Shown piece by piece: positions 1-8,682 of a stretch of DNA of 64,000 bases (position 1 is its first letter; each line of letters opens with the position of its first letter). The translations under genes were made by a program, and so were the position numbers. The notes under the pieces are model-generated. The model was given only the letters and a program-made list of their open reading frames with translations. It did not search any database and was not told the DNA's origin. The DNA comes from UTCFX2 sp002050125 (GTDB lineage: Bacteria; Chloroflexota; Anaerolineae; Anaerolineales; UBA4823), in the NCBI GenBank assembly GCA_027494035.1, contig JAOSJQ010000001.1:3590535-3654534 (forward strand). Direction: 5' to 3'.

Positions 1-1
1 C

Positions 2-730
2 GCCAGCGAACTGGCTCACACACTCAACCTGGATGCCGCAACGGTGGTGCGCTTCTCACAGCACCTGGGGTATGACGGCTTCCCAAAGTTGCAGCGCGAA
101 ATCCGCCAGCGGGTAAAAGACGATCTCCTCATTCGCCCAAAGCAAGCCGAGGCGGAGGAATCTGTGCCAGGGATCGCCTCCACCGCAATGCAAGAAGTAT
201 CGATCTCCCTCGAACAAACCCGAATCGCCCTGGACACTGAGGTGATGGAAGCGCTGGCGGAAAGAATCGGTCAGGCGCGCCGGATTATTATCCTTGCCGA
301 AGGTCCGGCGCAGCCCTCGGCGTACAGCCTGGTCCTATTCATGGAAGAGGGCGGGTTTCCGGTCTACATCGCCCGCGCCGGAATCGCCGACCTGGCGCGC
401 ACAGTCAACACCGCTACCCCCTTCGATCTGATCCTTGCGATGGAAGTGGCGGGGCAGGCGCCCTATATCGCGCGCGCTCTGGAAGAAGCCCAGCTAAAGG
501 GCATCCCCACCGCCGCAATTGTCGGATCAGCTTCGCTCGCCTCCGCCCGCTTTGCGAACAACGTGCTGGCAGCTCACGCCCACCCGTCGATGGGCGTTGG
601 GATTGTCTCGATCGAAGCGATCGTCTACGCCCTTTCACAGGTTTTGCGCTGGCGCTTCGCAGATCGCTTTGCCGGGACCGAACAGGCAATCTCCGAGCTG
701 TCAGAGCGCATTCAGATGCCGTTCGATTAG
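2..730 (+). CDS. MurR/RpiR-family transcriptional regulator (5' end outside window)
   Basis: The reading frame is open from base 2, so the start codon lies upstream of the window. The first visible residues (ASELAHTLNLDAATVVRFS) are the recognition part of an RpiR-type helix-turn-helix. The rest is a SIS sugar-phosphate-binding domain (about 50 residues in to near the end), seen as alternating beta/alpha segments around RIIILAEGP and DLILAMEV. Family members sense a phosphosugar or related metabolite and usually control a neighbouring catabolic operon. The FAH-family gene begins 64 bases downstream on the same strand, so that gene may be a target or co-transcribed; this is inference. The ligand cannot be read from sequence. 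Confidence 0.85.
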   Translation, partial: ASELAHTLNLDAATVVRFSQHLGYDGFPKLQREIRQRVKDDLLIRPKQAEAEESVPGIASTAMQEVSISLEQTRIALDTEVMEALAERIGQARRIIILAEGPAQPSAYSLVLFMEEGGFPVYIARAGIADLARTVNTATPFDLILAMEVAGQAPYIARALEEAQLKGIPTAAIVGSASLASARFANNVLAAHAHPSMGVGIVSIEAIVYALSQVLRWRFADRFAGTEQAISELSERIQMPFD

Positions 731-794
731 CTGCGTTTGAATTTCAAGTTTTACACCCCTTCACCCACCCCAATTAAACAAGGAGGTTCTGTTT

Positions 795-1577
795 ATGCGC
801 CTGATACGCTATCTGAAAGGTGATCAGCCTCCTGCATATGGCTGGCTGCTCGACGAGCCAACCGGTTCGTATGCCGGAGCAATCGAAGGCTCTCCGTTCG
901 AAGGATTTCGACGCATGGACGCGGATACGCCCCTGCAATCGATCCGGCTGCTTTCACCGATCCTGCCGGGCAAGATCATTGGCATCGGCAGAAACTATGC
1001 CGCACACGCGCATGAGCACGGCGCGGAGATTCCCGAGATACCGCTTTTCTTCTTGAAGCCTCCCTCGGCGGTGATCGGACCCGACGAACCGATTGTGCTG
1101 CCACCCCAATCGCAGCAGGTTGAGCACGAAGCCGAACTGGTCGTTGTAATCGGAAAGCGCGGCCGCTGGCTCTCCCCTGAGGAATCGCTCGATTACATTC
1201 TGGGGTATACTGTGGGAAATGATGTTACCGCAAGAGACCTGCAGCGCAAGGACGAGCAGTGGACGCGCGCCAAGGGCTTCGACACCTTCTGCCCCATCGG
1301 ACCCTGGATCGAAACCGATTTCGACCCCGCCGACAGCTTGATCACCTGCCACGTCAACGGTGAAATGCGTCAGATGTCCTCGACCCGCGATATGATCTTC
1401 AACGTCCGGCAGCTCATCGCGTACGTCTCTTCCGTGATGACGCTGGAACCGGGCGATCTTATAATGACTGGCACTCCGGCAGGCGTCGGACCGCTGCTGG
1501 ACGGAGACCTGGTCGAAGCCACTGTTGAGGGTTTGGGCACGTTGCGGAACCCCGTCGTAAAAGAGGGCAGTCACTGA
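795..1577 (+). CDS. Fumarylacetoacetate hydrolase family protein
   Basis: This 260-residue protein has the normal length and layout of the FAH / 2-hydroxyhepta-2,4-diene-1,7-dioate isomerase family: a short N-terminal domain, then the catalytic fold starting at IIGIGRNYAAHAHEHG. The acidic metal-binding site is visible at VEHEAELVVVIG and GNDVTARDLQ, and the conserved C-terminal segment GDLIMTGTPAGVG is intact. Members cleave or isomerise acylpyruvates and oxo-dioic acids with Mg2+ or Mn2+ in the cytoplasm. The start is supported by a perfect AGGAGG at 781-786, 8 bases before the ATG. Exact substrate is unknown; oxaloacetate tautomerase or acylpyruvase activity is also possible for this family. 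Confidence 0.88.
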   Translation: MRLIRYLKGDQPPAYGWLLDEPTGSYAGAIEGSPFEGFRRMDADTPLQSIRLLSPILPGKIIGIGRNYAAHAHEHGAEIPEIPLFFLKPPSAVIGPDEPIVLPPQSQQVEHEAELVVVIGKRGRWLSPEESLDYILGYTVGNDVTARDLQRKDEQWTRAKGFDTFCPIGPWIETDFDPADSLITCHVNGEMRQMSSTRDMIFNVRQLIAYVSSVMTLEPGDLIMTGTPAGVGPLLDGDLVEATVEGLGTLRNPVVKEGSH

Positions 1578-1585
1578 TCTAGAAA

Positions 1586-2602
1586 ATGCAACTGGATATC
1601 CATACCGCAGTCCAGACCGCGTTAGTGATCTCTGTGGTCGCCTTGATCCTGAGCATCTGGTTTGGGATTCAAGCAATCCGCAAAGCGCGCGCGCTTCCTT
1701 TTTTCCGGATGCGCCGCGAGACCATGACCCGCGGCTGGAGGCTGCTGGGTTGGGCTGCCTTCTGGGCGATACTGGCGGTGCTGCTGAACACGCGGGCTGA
1801 AGCGTTTATCTACCGATTCCACCCGCCCACTGCCACATTCACCCTGACCCCTACGATAACGCTCACCCCTTCGATCACCCTCTCGCCGACCATCACGCTC
1901 ACACCTTCGCTCACCCTTACGCCAGCCATCTCGAACACGCCCTCGATTACGCCTACACCGGCAATCCCGCTGGCGGTCGAAATGCTGTTCGAGAGCACCA
2001 TCACCCCCAACCCCGAAGCGCTGTTTTCAGATTTGACCTTCACCGATGGAATCGACTCGGAATACCGCCCGCTCAAACCGGGCGAAGTTTTCCAGAACCC
2101 GATCGATCACATGTACTCGGTGTTCAGTTACGACCAGATGATCGTCGGATCTCAATGGACCGCCTTGTGGTATAGAAACGGCGAGCTTGTTCATTACGAG
2201 ACGCTGCCCTGGAACGGCGGATCGGGCGGTTTCGGTTACGCCGACTGGCAGCCCGACCCCTCGGAATGGCTGCCAGGCGAGTATGAAGTTCAGCTTTTCG
2301 TAGGAGAACTCTGGCGGAAATCGGGTAGATTCACAGTGGAAGGAGAACCCCCGGCGCCTCAGCCGACCTCAACCTCCACTCCGACAGCCACGCCAACCCA
2401 CACCAATACAGCTACACGCACACCGTTTCCAACCACGACCCGCCCTGCCACTAGCACCCCCCGTCCGACCGTGACGCCGTATATTTCGCCTACCCCCACT
2501 ACCAAACCAACCGCCTATCCAACCCTGACGCGCACCCCCACTCCGACAATCACAAACACGCGGCCGCCCACATTGCAAAATACCCCCACTTCAGGGTCGT
2601 AA
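1586..2602 (+). CDS. Membrane-anchored protein with Thr/Pro-rich linkers
   Basis: I do not recognise a characterised family. The 338-residue protein has two N-terminal transmembrane helices (about residues 10-29 and 50-68) joined by a basic loop. A Thr/Pro-rich hexapeptide repeat follows (about residues 86-121), then a compact domain of roughly 120 residues rich in aromatic residues (WTALWYRNGELV, YEVQLFVG) that resembles an Ig-like or extracellular sensing fold, and a second Thr/Pro-rich tail of about 80 residues. Such linkers are common in surface proteins of Anaerolineae. It starts 8 bases after the FAH gene, so it may be cotranscribed, and its 3' end overlaps the opposing psuG by 12 bases. 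Confidence 0.7.
   Translation: MQLDIHTAVQTALVISVVALILSIWFGIQAIRKARALPFFRMRRETMTRGWRLLGWAAFWAILAVLLNTRAEAFIYRFHPPTATFTLTPTITLTPSITLSPTITLTPSLTLTPAISNTPSITPTPAIPLAVEMLFESTITPNPEALFSDLTFTDGIDSEYRPLKPGEVFQNPIDHMYSVFSYDQMIVGSQWTALWYRNGELVHYETLPWNGGSGGFGYADWQPDPSEWLPGEYEVQLFVGELWRKSGRFTVEGEPPAPQPTSTSTPTATPTHTNTATRTPFPTTTRPATSTPRPTVTPYISPTPTTKPTAYPTLTRTPTPTITNTRPPTLQNTPTSGS
1841..1948 (+). repeat. Six 18-bp coding repeats (hexapeptide TLTPxI)
   Basis: Within the preceding membrane protein the DNA is built of six imperfect 18-base units, each encoding a variant of T-L-T-P-(T/S)-I. Synonymous changes between units are frequent, so the repeat is kept at protein level rather than as recent DNA duplication. 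It forms a stalk between the membrane and the extracellular domain. Confidence 0.75.
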
Positions 2603-3538
2603 AAAACCACCAGGCTTACTCAGTATAAAAAAATGGGAGACCCGCGCGGCGATCCGCGCGTTGTTCCTTAACAATTCCAGATTCACCGCCACGCTGCGCC
2701 CTGCAGTAAGCTGATTGATTCGCTCTAATAAAAAGGGCGTGACCGCCGGACCCCGGATCCGCTTTTCATCCGCCTCTCGCTGCGCGCTTCGAATCACCTC
2801 TTCGATCTCAGTCTGCGGCAGCGCATACGTTTCAGGCGGCGGGGCGGCGAGCAGAACCGCGCTGCGCAAGCCCAGTTTCCAATGGTTTCTGGCTAGTTCA
2901 GCCGCCTGTTCAGGGGTATCCACACGGCAGCTCACTTTCAATCCGCTCGACCGCGCGAAAAAAGCGGGGAAATCGTCGGTTTGATAACCGACGACCGGCA
3001 CGGAATGGGTGTCGAGATATTCGAGCGTCGCGTCCAGATCTAGAATAGCCTTTGCGCCCGCGCAAACCACCATAATCGCGGTGGTGGCTAACTGCGGCAA
3101 GTCGGCTGAGATGTCGTATTGCGGGGAGCGATGGACGCCGCCGATGCCGCCTGTTGCAAAAATCCGGATGCCCGCCCAACCGGCTGCCAACATCGTCCCG
3201 GCGACCGTGGTGCCGCCGCTCCACTTGAATGAAACCGCTGGGGCGTAGTCGCGGATGCTGATCTTATGCAAATCATCGCCTTGAGCCAATTGTTCGATCT
3301 GCCCGGTATCAAGGCCGACATGCACCCTGCCCTGCAACACCCCAACGGTTGCCGGGGTGGAACCTCCCGCGCGGATAATCTCTTCCAGATCCAGCGCGAG
3401 CTGCAAGTTTTGGGGATAAGGCAGTCCATGCGAGATCACCGCCGACTCGAGCGCAACTACCGGCGCGCCGTCAGATAGAGCTTGTGAAACAACTGGGGAA
3501 ATATGTAAGTAAGGATAATCTGGTTTCAGCGCGTTCAT
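2591..3538 (-). CDS. psuG: Pseudouridine-5'-phosphate glycosidase
   Basis: PsuG reversibly splits pseudouridine 5'-phosphate into uracil and ribose 5-phosphate, a C-glycosidic bond cleavage in cytoplasmic nucleoside salvage. The family signature ALESAVISHGLPYPQN appears near residue 28. The catalytic and Mn-binding segments TTVAGTMLAAGWAGIRIFAT and GIGGVHR (about residues 107-135) and the NRAEADE-like region near the C terminus are present. At 315 residues the length is typical. Its start overlaps the stop of the upstream kinase gene as ATGA (3535-3538), indicating translational coupling of a two-step pseudouridine pathway. Confidence 0.93.
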   Translation of the reverse strand: MNALKPDYPYLHISPVVSQALSDGAPVVALESAVISHGLPYPQNLQLALDLEEIIRAGGSTPATVGVLQGRVHVGLDTGQIEQLAQGDDLHKISIRDYAPAVSFKWSGGTTVAGTMLAAGWAGIRIFATGGIGGVHRSPQYDISADLPQLATTAIMVVCAGAKAILDLDATLEYLDTHSVPVVGYQTDDFPAFFARSSGLKVSCRVDTPEQAAELARNHWKLGLRSAVLLAAPPPETYALPQTEIEEVIRSAQREADEKRIRGPAVTPFLLERINQLTAGRSVAVNLELLRNNARIAARVSHFFILSKPGGFLRP

Positions 3539-4488
3539 ATCACTAACCGGTCGTATAGTTTCTCCAGGCTCAGATCTGGGACGACCGCGCCCGGATAACG
3601 AAGCGTCAGACTGGCTGCCGAAACGCCCAGGCGCACCGCATCATCGATCGGGATGCCGTTCAGAAACGCAAAGATGACCGCGGAAGTAAGCGCGTCCCCG
3701 CCGCCCGTCGGGTCAACCACCTGAGTGCGCAGCGCGGGCACCTGTCCAGCAGTCTCAGATGTGGCATAGCACACGCCCAACTCAGCCTGGGCGACGATGG
3801 CAATTTCAACGCCTTGGCTGACCAGGCATTGCGCGGTTTCGAGGGCGTCCGGGGGGTTGGCTGGATCGTAAGTCCCGTAGCAGAGGATCGCTGCTTCAGC
3901 CAGGTTGGGCGTGATCAGTTTTAACCGGCGAAGATAGGGTTTCAGGCGGCTGGCGAGCAGCGTAGAGGTCGGGTCCGCGCATACCGGAATTTTGGCTTTT
4001 TTCGCCAACGAGAAAATCTTGCGCAGCGTTTCTTTGTTCAGGTTGGCATCGACAAATACCAGCGAGGATTCATAAAATAACCTGGATAATTCCTCCACAT
4101 ACGCCGGCGTCAGGCAAGAGACGATTCGCATATCGTCCAGAGCATGTTGCAGCCAGCCCTTTTGGTCGACAAGCGCCAGATAGGTGCCAGTGGGATATTT
4201 ATCGGTGCGCAAGATGTAGTCAGTTTCTACCCCGGCGCCTTGAACCTGCTGAATGAGCTGCTCTCCCGACCAATCCTGACCCGCAACCGTTAATAAAGTA
4301 ACCGAATGACCCAACCGGGCGAGGTTTTCGGACACATTTCGCGCCACCCCGCCAAAAGAAATCCGAATGCGCCCGGGGTTTGACGTGGCGGGCTGCAGAT
4401 CGTGCAGGGGTCGTCCAACCAGGTCCTGTCCGGCTGCGCCGATCACCAGGATCGGCGCATCTGGCGATGCGATAGAAGCCTCATCCAT
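3535..4488 (-). CDS. psuK: PfkB-family carbohydrate kinase, probable pseudouridine kinase
   Basis: The 317-residue protein has the ribokinase/PfkB fold: the glycine-rich N-terminal signature GGVARNVSENLARLG (about residues 46-60) and the C-terminal anion-hole and catalytic base motif DPTGGGDALTSAVIFA (near residue 255). Translationally coupled to psuG, it most likely phosphorylates pseudouridine to pseudouridine 5'-phosphate, which PsuG then cleaves. The start ATG follows a GGAGAG Shine-Dalgarno (ctggagagcatct). The substrate assignment rests on the operon; the kinase family alone would not decide it. Confidence 0.88.
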   Translation of the reverse strand: MDEASIASPDAPILVIGAAGQDLVGRPLHDLQPATSNPGRIRISFGGVARNVSENLARLGHSVTLLTVAGQDWSGEQLIQQVQGAGVETDYILRTDKYPTGTYLALVDQKGWLQHALDDMRIVSCLTPAYVEELSRLFYESSLVFVDANLNKETLRKIFSLAKKAKIPVCADPTSTLLASRLKPYLRRLKLITPNLAEAAILCYGTYDPANPPDALETAQCLVSQGVEIAIVAQAELGVCYATSETAGQVPALRTQVVDPTGGGDALTSAVIFAFLNGIPIDDAVRLGVSAASLTLRYPGAVVPDLSLEKLYDRLVI

Positions 4489-4542
4489 AGATGCTCTCCA
4501 GCATGGATTTTATCATCAGCCGGATTTGAAAACAACCAGATG

Positions 4543-5310
4543 TTATGGCACAATCACTTTTGCCAGGATGTCCAGAATTTCCTGTGGAGGTGAAGAGACT
4601 TTTTCCAAAATCAAGTTACGTTCAGTGGATTCTACCCTATTCGTTCCGTCCTCCAGCCGCCAGAACGACTGGAATTGAATTTGTTGCCCCGTCGCCAGGT
4701 TGATCCAAACCGTGTTGCCAGCACCGATAAATGCTTGCGTTTCGCCTGCAATCAAGATCGGCTCAGGGAAAGATTCCATCGATGTGACTGCTATGCAAGG
4801 CTGCCCACCAGCGCAAGTGGTTTCATCGCGCGTGACAAGGTTGCCATTTTGTTTAGCTTGCGCCAAATCGTGCGAGAGCATGTCCGCCGAAAAATGGTAG
4901 GGTTGACCGCGATTAAAACCCGCATCACCGGTCGTGAAATTGACTGAATAATCCTCCACTGTGGCTGACAGTTGGATGGTATTTCCATCTGCATCCTTGT
5001 CCAGCCAAACACTGCGAATAACATAGCCGTTGGCGTCCGTTTCAATCCACTGTTCGCTGATGATGTAGGGCGGCGGAAATGTTTGACCAGCCCGAGGGTT
5101 CATCGTTCCTTCGGACACCACATGAATCCAGGCGGGACCCTCCTGGAAAGGCGCGTCGAACTGTTGCGCCAATTGCTGAACTTCGAGCACGATAGGGTCT
5201 GAAGAAGCCAGGGTCGGGGTGGCATATGGCGGTTGGGTTGGGACGAAGGTTACTGCTGGCGGAACAGTTGTCCCGTGGGGCGCTGAGGGGGCTGCCATTG
5301 AATTTCCCAT
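4543..5310 (-). CDS. C-terminal extracellular part of the anti-sigma-like protein (probably same gene as 5250-6650)
   Basis: The reading frame encodes a Pro/Thr-rich linker (VPPAVTFVPTQPPYATPTLA) followed by about 200 residues of a secreted beta-rich domain with one Cys pair (TTCAGGQPC). It has no signal peptide, no membrane segment and no Shine-Dalgarno of its own, and its first 20 codons overlap the end of the upstream gene in another frame. Adding one C to the run of five (G5 at 5287-5291 on the plus strand) joins both frames smoothly through WQPPSAPHGTTVPPA. I therefore read it as the C-terminal half of one gene of about 700 codons. A real separate gene is possible but less likely. Confidence 0.65.
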   Translation of the reverse strand: MGNSMAAPSAPHGTTVPPAVTFVPTQPPYATPTLASSDPIVLEVQQLAQQFDAPFQEGPAWIHVVSEGTMNPRAGQTFPPPYIISEQWIETDANGYVIRSVWLDKDADGNTIQLSATVEDYSVNFTTGDAGFNRGQPYHFSADMLSHDLAQAKQNGNLVTRDETTCAGGQPCIAVTSMESFPEPILIAGETQAFIGAGNTVWINLATGQQIQFQSFWRLEDGTNRVESTERNLILEKVSSPPQEILDILAKVIVP

Positions 5311-6650
5311 GACCCGTGAGCCGTATAGTACACCCGTGTCACTCGCACTTCAAACGGGTGTGCCGGTATGTTCTCAAAAGTCATCCCTGCTAAAATATTT
5401 CCATTTACCTGGGGAACCCCGCCAGTCGCGCCGCGCAGCGATGGGTCTGGCGTATAGAGCATCACGCCTGTTATCTTGCCGGTTGGTTCAAACTCAAAAA
5501 GCAGTTCTCCGGGCGATTCCAGACGGGCGCTCAACACCCGCAAAGTGAAACCGCTGATCTGGATTACCTTGTCCAGCGCCCAGGTTTGTCCGACTGCTGG
5601 ATCTGGCCCCGGATCGAACCGGAATCCATTGGCATCATCCAATGAGAAGTCAACCGAAATCGGCAGTTGCTGTGCGTTAGGGAAGACGTTCAAGGAGACT
5701 GTTAACTGTTCATTTCCGATGAAAGGCAAGGTTTGGAATATCTTGGCGTTTCCATCTATCGATTCGGGCGTGATGTCGATCGCCGGATAAACTGCGCCCT
5801 TTTGATCTGTCAAGAGCACGTTCCAGTCGCTGTTAAGCGACATACCTAGTTTATCGAAATGCACAGAGACCTGAAATACGGTTTTATCGCTGGATGGGGC
5901 AACCTGGTCCAGAACCAGGGTCACCCCATCCTGAGTTACGCTTCGCCATTGCCCTGGCTGCTGCGGTTCAGATGGGAGAATATCGCCTGGCTTTGCCGGG
6001 CGTAAGTGGATCGGCGCGCTAAAATTCTGCCCGTCCAGGTTTTCGATATATAAAACCAGATCGGTTACAACAGCCGGCAGCGGCGGAAAGACGTATGCCC
6101 AGTGAATATCCTCAGAATCGCCTGCCACGCCGCTGCTCATTTGGAAAGGAATTTTCTCTCCATTGGGTAGAAAGACAAAAGCCCGAGAAGAATCGTGCTC
6201 GTCAGGCAGCCCCGTGACGGTCAAGCTCACCCAGAACATGCTCTCGTCGCTCACCGCCTGATCTACACGCAGTGTTATACCCTCACCTGCAACTTCAACC
6301 GGCTCTGATAGCAGGAACACCGATTGAATATCTGTAGTAAACCCAAAGCCAGGGATATAGCCCTTTAACCTGCCAATCGCATAAGCCGCTCCGGTCAATA
6401 ATAAAAGGGCGATCAGTACGACAATCAGCGCTAGAACAGGTCGAGTCCGTACAGACTGCATTATTTTGCTCCGCTTACTCCACGCAAAACGAATTACGGG
6501 CTGAGTTTTATATTGCAGCATATCAGTCTGGCGCTGGCGCAATTCTTGTTCGAGGCGGGCTGCAAATGCGGGCGATGGCTCAGATGCGACATAAAACTCG
6601 GCAATCGCAGCCTCCAGATCCGGCGGAAGCCTCCAAGTCGTGTCAGGCAT
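5250..6650 (-). CDS. Membrane-anchored anti-sigma-factor-like protein (DUF4179-like)
   Basis: The first 70 residues are cytoplasmic and basic, followed by one transmembrane helix (about residues 71-91) and a large extracellular part with repeated beta-rich modules (for example GITLRVDQAVSDESMFWVSL and GVTLVLDQVAPSSDKTVFQV). The two modules are similar to each other, as in DUF4179/DUF5643 anti-sigma proteins of Firmicutes and Chloroflexi. It overlaps the ECF sigma gene by 8 bases, the usual sigma/anti-sigma arrangement, so it probably binds that sigma factor at the membrane. The frame ends at an apparent homopolymer indel near 5287-5291; the likely true C terminus continues to 4543. Confidence 0.75.
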   Translation of the reverse strand: MPDTTWRLPPDLEAAIAEFYVASEPSPAFAARLEQELRQRQTDMLQYKTQPVIRFAWSKRSKIMQSVRTRPVLALIVVLIALLLLTGAAYAIGRLKGYIPGFGFTTDIQSVFLLSEPVEVAGEGITLRVDQAVSDESMFWVSLTVTGLPDEHDSSRAFVFLPNGEKIPFQMSSGVAGDSEDIHWAYVFPPLPAVVTDLVLYIENLDGQNFSAPIHLRPAKPGDILPSEPQQPGQWRSVTQDGVTLVLDQVAPSSDKTVFQVSVHFDKLGMSLNSDWNVLLTDQKGAVYPAIDITPESIDGNAKIFQTLPFIGNEQLTVSLNVFPNAQQLPISVDFSLDDANGFRFDPGPDPAVGQTWALDKVIQISGFTLRVLSARLESPGELLFEFEPTGKITGVMLYTPDPSLRGATGGVPQVNGNILAGMTFENIPAHPFEVRVTRVYYTAHGSWEIQWQPPQRPTGQLFRQQ

Positions 6651-7179
6651 TTCTGTCCTCCCAATTCTCGCGCAGCCAGCGGATGATTCGATAAACGTTC
6701 ATCTTGACCGCGGCTTCGCTCTTGCCCTCCAGCGCGGCAATTTCTTTGAAACTCAACCCACCGGCAAAACGCAGGCGCATCAATTCTTGTTTTTCTTCAT
6801 CAAGCTCTGAAAGTAATTTTTCCAGCCGGATGTTGTCATCCGAGTGATGAATCTGACCCGCAGGATCGGGGCTCATCTGTGCAGCTTCTTCAAATGAGAC
6901 GGTGGCTCGCGACCGGTACGCATCAATCAGCCGGCGCCTGGCAATGGTGAATAACCAGCCTGTGAATTTTCCACTTTCCTGGTAGCGATGCTGGACCAGA
7001 CCCTCAAGCGCCTCGATGAATACTTTTGAGGTGATGTCCTCCGCCTCTTGTGAGTCGCCCAGCCGAACGAATAAATAGCGATAAACCGGCGCTAAATAAC
7101 GCCGATAAAGAACGCCAAACGCCTCCGGGTCGTAGCGGGCGCGTTCGATCAGTTCATCGTCATTTCGTAAATCAGTCAT
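6643..7179 (-). CDS. RNA polymerase ECF-type sigma factor
   Basis: The 178-residue protein has sigma region 2 (about residues 12-85; DSQEAEDITSKVFIEAL and FTGWLFTIARRRLIDAYR) and region 4 (about residues 118-170; LRFAGGLSFKEIAALEGKSE), with no region 3, as expected for group 4 sigma factors. It directs RNA polymerase to a small regulon, usually for envelope or stress responses. The gene overlaps its membrane partner by 8 bases. A TATTAT hexamer lies 5 bases before the ATG, so the transcript may have almost no leader. Confidence 0.92.
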   Translation of the reverse strand: MTDLRNDDELIERARYDPEAFGVLYRRYLAPVYRYLFVRLGDSQEAEDITSKVFIEALEGLVQHRYQESGKFTGWLFTIARRRLIDAYRSRATVSFEEAAQMSPDPAGQIHHSDDNIRLEKLLSELDEEKQELMRLRFAGGLSFKEIAALEGKSEAAVKMNVYRIIRWLRENWEDRNA

Positions 7180-7360
7180 CGTTAATAATAGATCGTTGAA
7201 AAAGCCAAAAAGTAACCTAGCTGGCAGCGTTTACTAACTTCATTGTAAGCCCTGACGAAAATAAGTCTGATACAATTCGTGCTATCGATTGCCGGTTCAC
7301 CGCGTTTGAACGCGGTCATCTTGATCAATTCATTTTTTATCGATGTCTCGGAGGAAGCAA

Positions 7361-8578
7361 ATGAGTAATTATCCTGGCAAAGGAAAAGTTGCAGTCTTGA
7401 AGACCACCCCGGCGACAGTCTTAGAAGACTATGAACGCTTGATGAAGCTGGCAGATTTCGAGAACGTGCTCTCGAAAGACGTCCGCACCGGGCTCAAGAT
7501 CAACATCTCCTGGCAAACCTGGTATCCTGCCTGTTCGACGGCGCCCTGGCAGCTCGAAGGCGTGATTCGGACGCTCCAGGCTGCCGGCTACGCCGATCTG
7601 GTGGGCGTGCACAACGACACGGTGGTGGTGAACACCGCCGACGGCGAGCAGAACAACAAACATCGTTATATCACAGATAAATACGAGGTGCCGTGCCTAT
7701 ATTTATACAACCAGGACTTTGAATGGATCGAATACAAGCCGAAAAAGCCCATGCTGGTCCTGGACAAAGTCTATCCGGAAGGCATTTTCATTCCAAAAGC
7801 GCTGATGGGAATGAATATCATCCACTTGCCAACCGTAAAAACCCACGTTTTCACCACCATCACCGGGGCGATGAAGAACGCGTTCGGCGGTCTGCTGCAC
7901 CGCCATCGGCACTGGACGCACTCTGTAATTCACGACACCCTGGTTGATCTGCTGACAATCCAGCAAGAGATCCACCCGGCGGTGTTTGCCGTGATGGATG
8001 GGACGTTTGCGGGCGATGGTCCCGGCCCGCGCGCTATGCGGGTATACGAAAAAGATATCATCCTGGCATCCCCCGATCAAGTTGCGATTGATGCTGTCTC
8101 CGCCAAGTTGCAAGGTTTCGATCCAATGAGCCTGCGTTTTATCCGCCTGGCGCATGAAGCTGGCTTGGGCATCGGCGATCCAAGAGAAATCGAAATAGTC
8201 GGATATGACATCGAGCAAGAACAACCCTGGGGGTTCGTACAGGAAGATACATTCGCCAGCAAGGGTCAAAAGCTGATTTATCACGGGCGGCTCAAACCGT
8301 TCGAAAAAATTCTACTGCAAAGTCCGCTGGTCCCCTGGTCGTATTTTGCCAGCAACTTCTACCACAACGTCTACTGGTACCCATTTGTGGGTCGAAAGCG
8401 CGTTGAGCAGGCACTACAAACCAAATGGGGACGGCTCTTTGCGTCATACGGGGATGGCGGGGTAGTAATGCCCGGCATGGAACCCCGAACGGTCGCCCAG
8501 GCAGCCGTGGGATTGGTGCTGTTGACCAGCTTAGCCGCTGGGTTAATCCTGTCGCTCAGCAAGAAGAAGCCCGCGTGA
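7361..8578 (+). CDS. DUF362 domain-containing protein with C-terminal membrane anchor
   Basis: DUF362 proteins have a Rossmann-like fold and are often linked to iron-sulfur or corrinoid biochemistry; none is fully characterised. The typical motifs GLKINISWQTWYPACST (near residue 45) and HLPTVKTHVFTTITGAMKN (about residues 157-175) are present. No ferredoxin-type Cys cluster is visible, unlike many relatives. The last 28 residues form a membrane helix followed by SKKKPA, so it is probably tail-anchored. I chose the ATG at 7361 because GGAGG (7350-7354) stands 6 bases before it; an in-frame ATG at 7343 lacks such a site. Confidence 0.82.
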   Translation: MSNYPGKGKVAVLKTTPATVLEDYERLMKLADFENVLSKDVRTGLKINISWQTWYPACSTAPWQLEGVIRTLQAAGYADLVGVHNDTVVVNTADGEQNNKHRYITDKYEVPCLYLYNQDFEWIEYKPKKPMLVLDKVYPEGIFIPKALMGMNIIHLPTVKTHVFTTITGAMKNAFGGLLHRHRHWTHSVIHDTLVDLLTIQQEIHPAVFAVMDGTFAGDGPGPRAMRVYEKDIILASPDQVAIDAVSAKLQGFDPMSLRFIRLAHEAGLGIGDPREIEIVGYDIEQEQPWGFVQEDTFASKGQKLIYHGRLKPFEKILLQSPLVPWSYFASNFYHNVYWYPFVGRKRVEQALQTKWGRLFASYGDGGVVMPGMEPRTVAQAAVGLVLLTSLAAGLILSLSKKKPA

Positions 8579-8682
8579 GCAAAATCCAGGACGAGAACGC
8601 CAGCCTGACAAAACGCCTTTGAGTCGGGTAGATTTTGGGTTTCAGTCTTGAAACAACCTCCTGTTGAGAAAAGAGGAAGCAT

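Noticed and set aside
954..1676. 240-residue antisense frame over the FAH gene
   Set aside because: The sense frame has all FAH motifs and a perfect Shine-Dalgarno; the antisense frame has no family features and arises from codon bias.
1841..1948. Regular 18-bp units resembling a short repeat array
   Set aside because: They are in frame, encode a Thr/Pro-rich stalk and differ mainly at synonymous positions; not a CRISPR or intergenic repeat.
2620..2670. GC-rich hairpin at the psuG 3' end as a terminator
   Set aside because: The stem CGCGCGG...CCGCGCG lies inside coding sequence and its T run is about 10 bases away, too far for a standard terminator.
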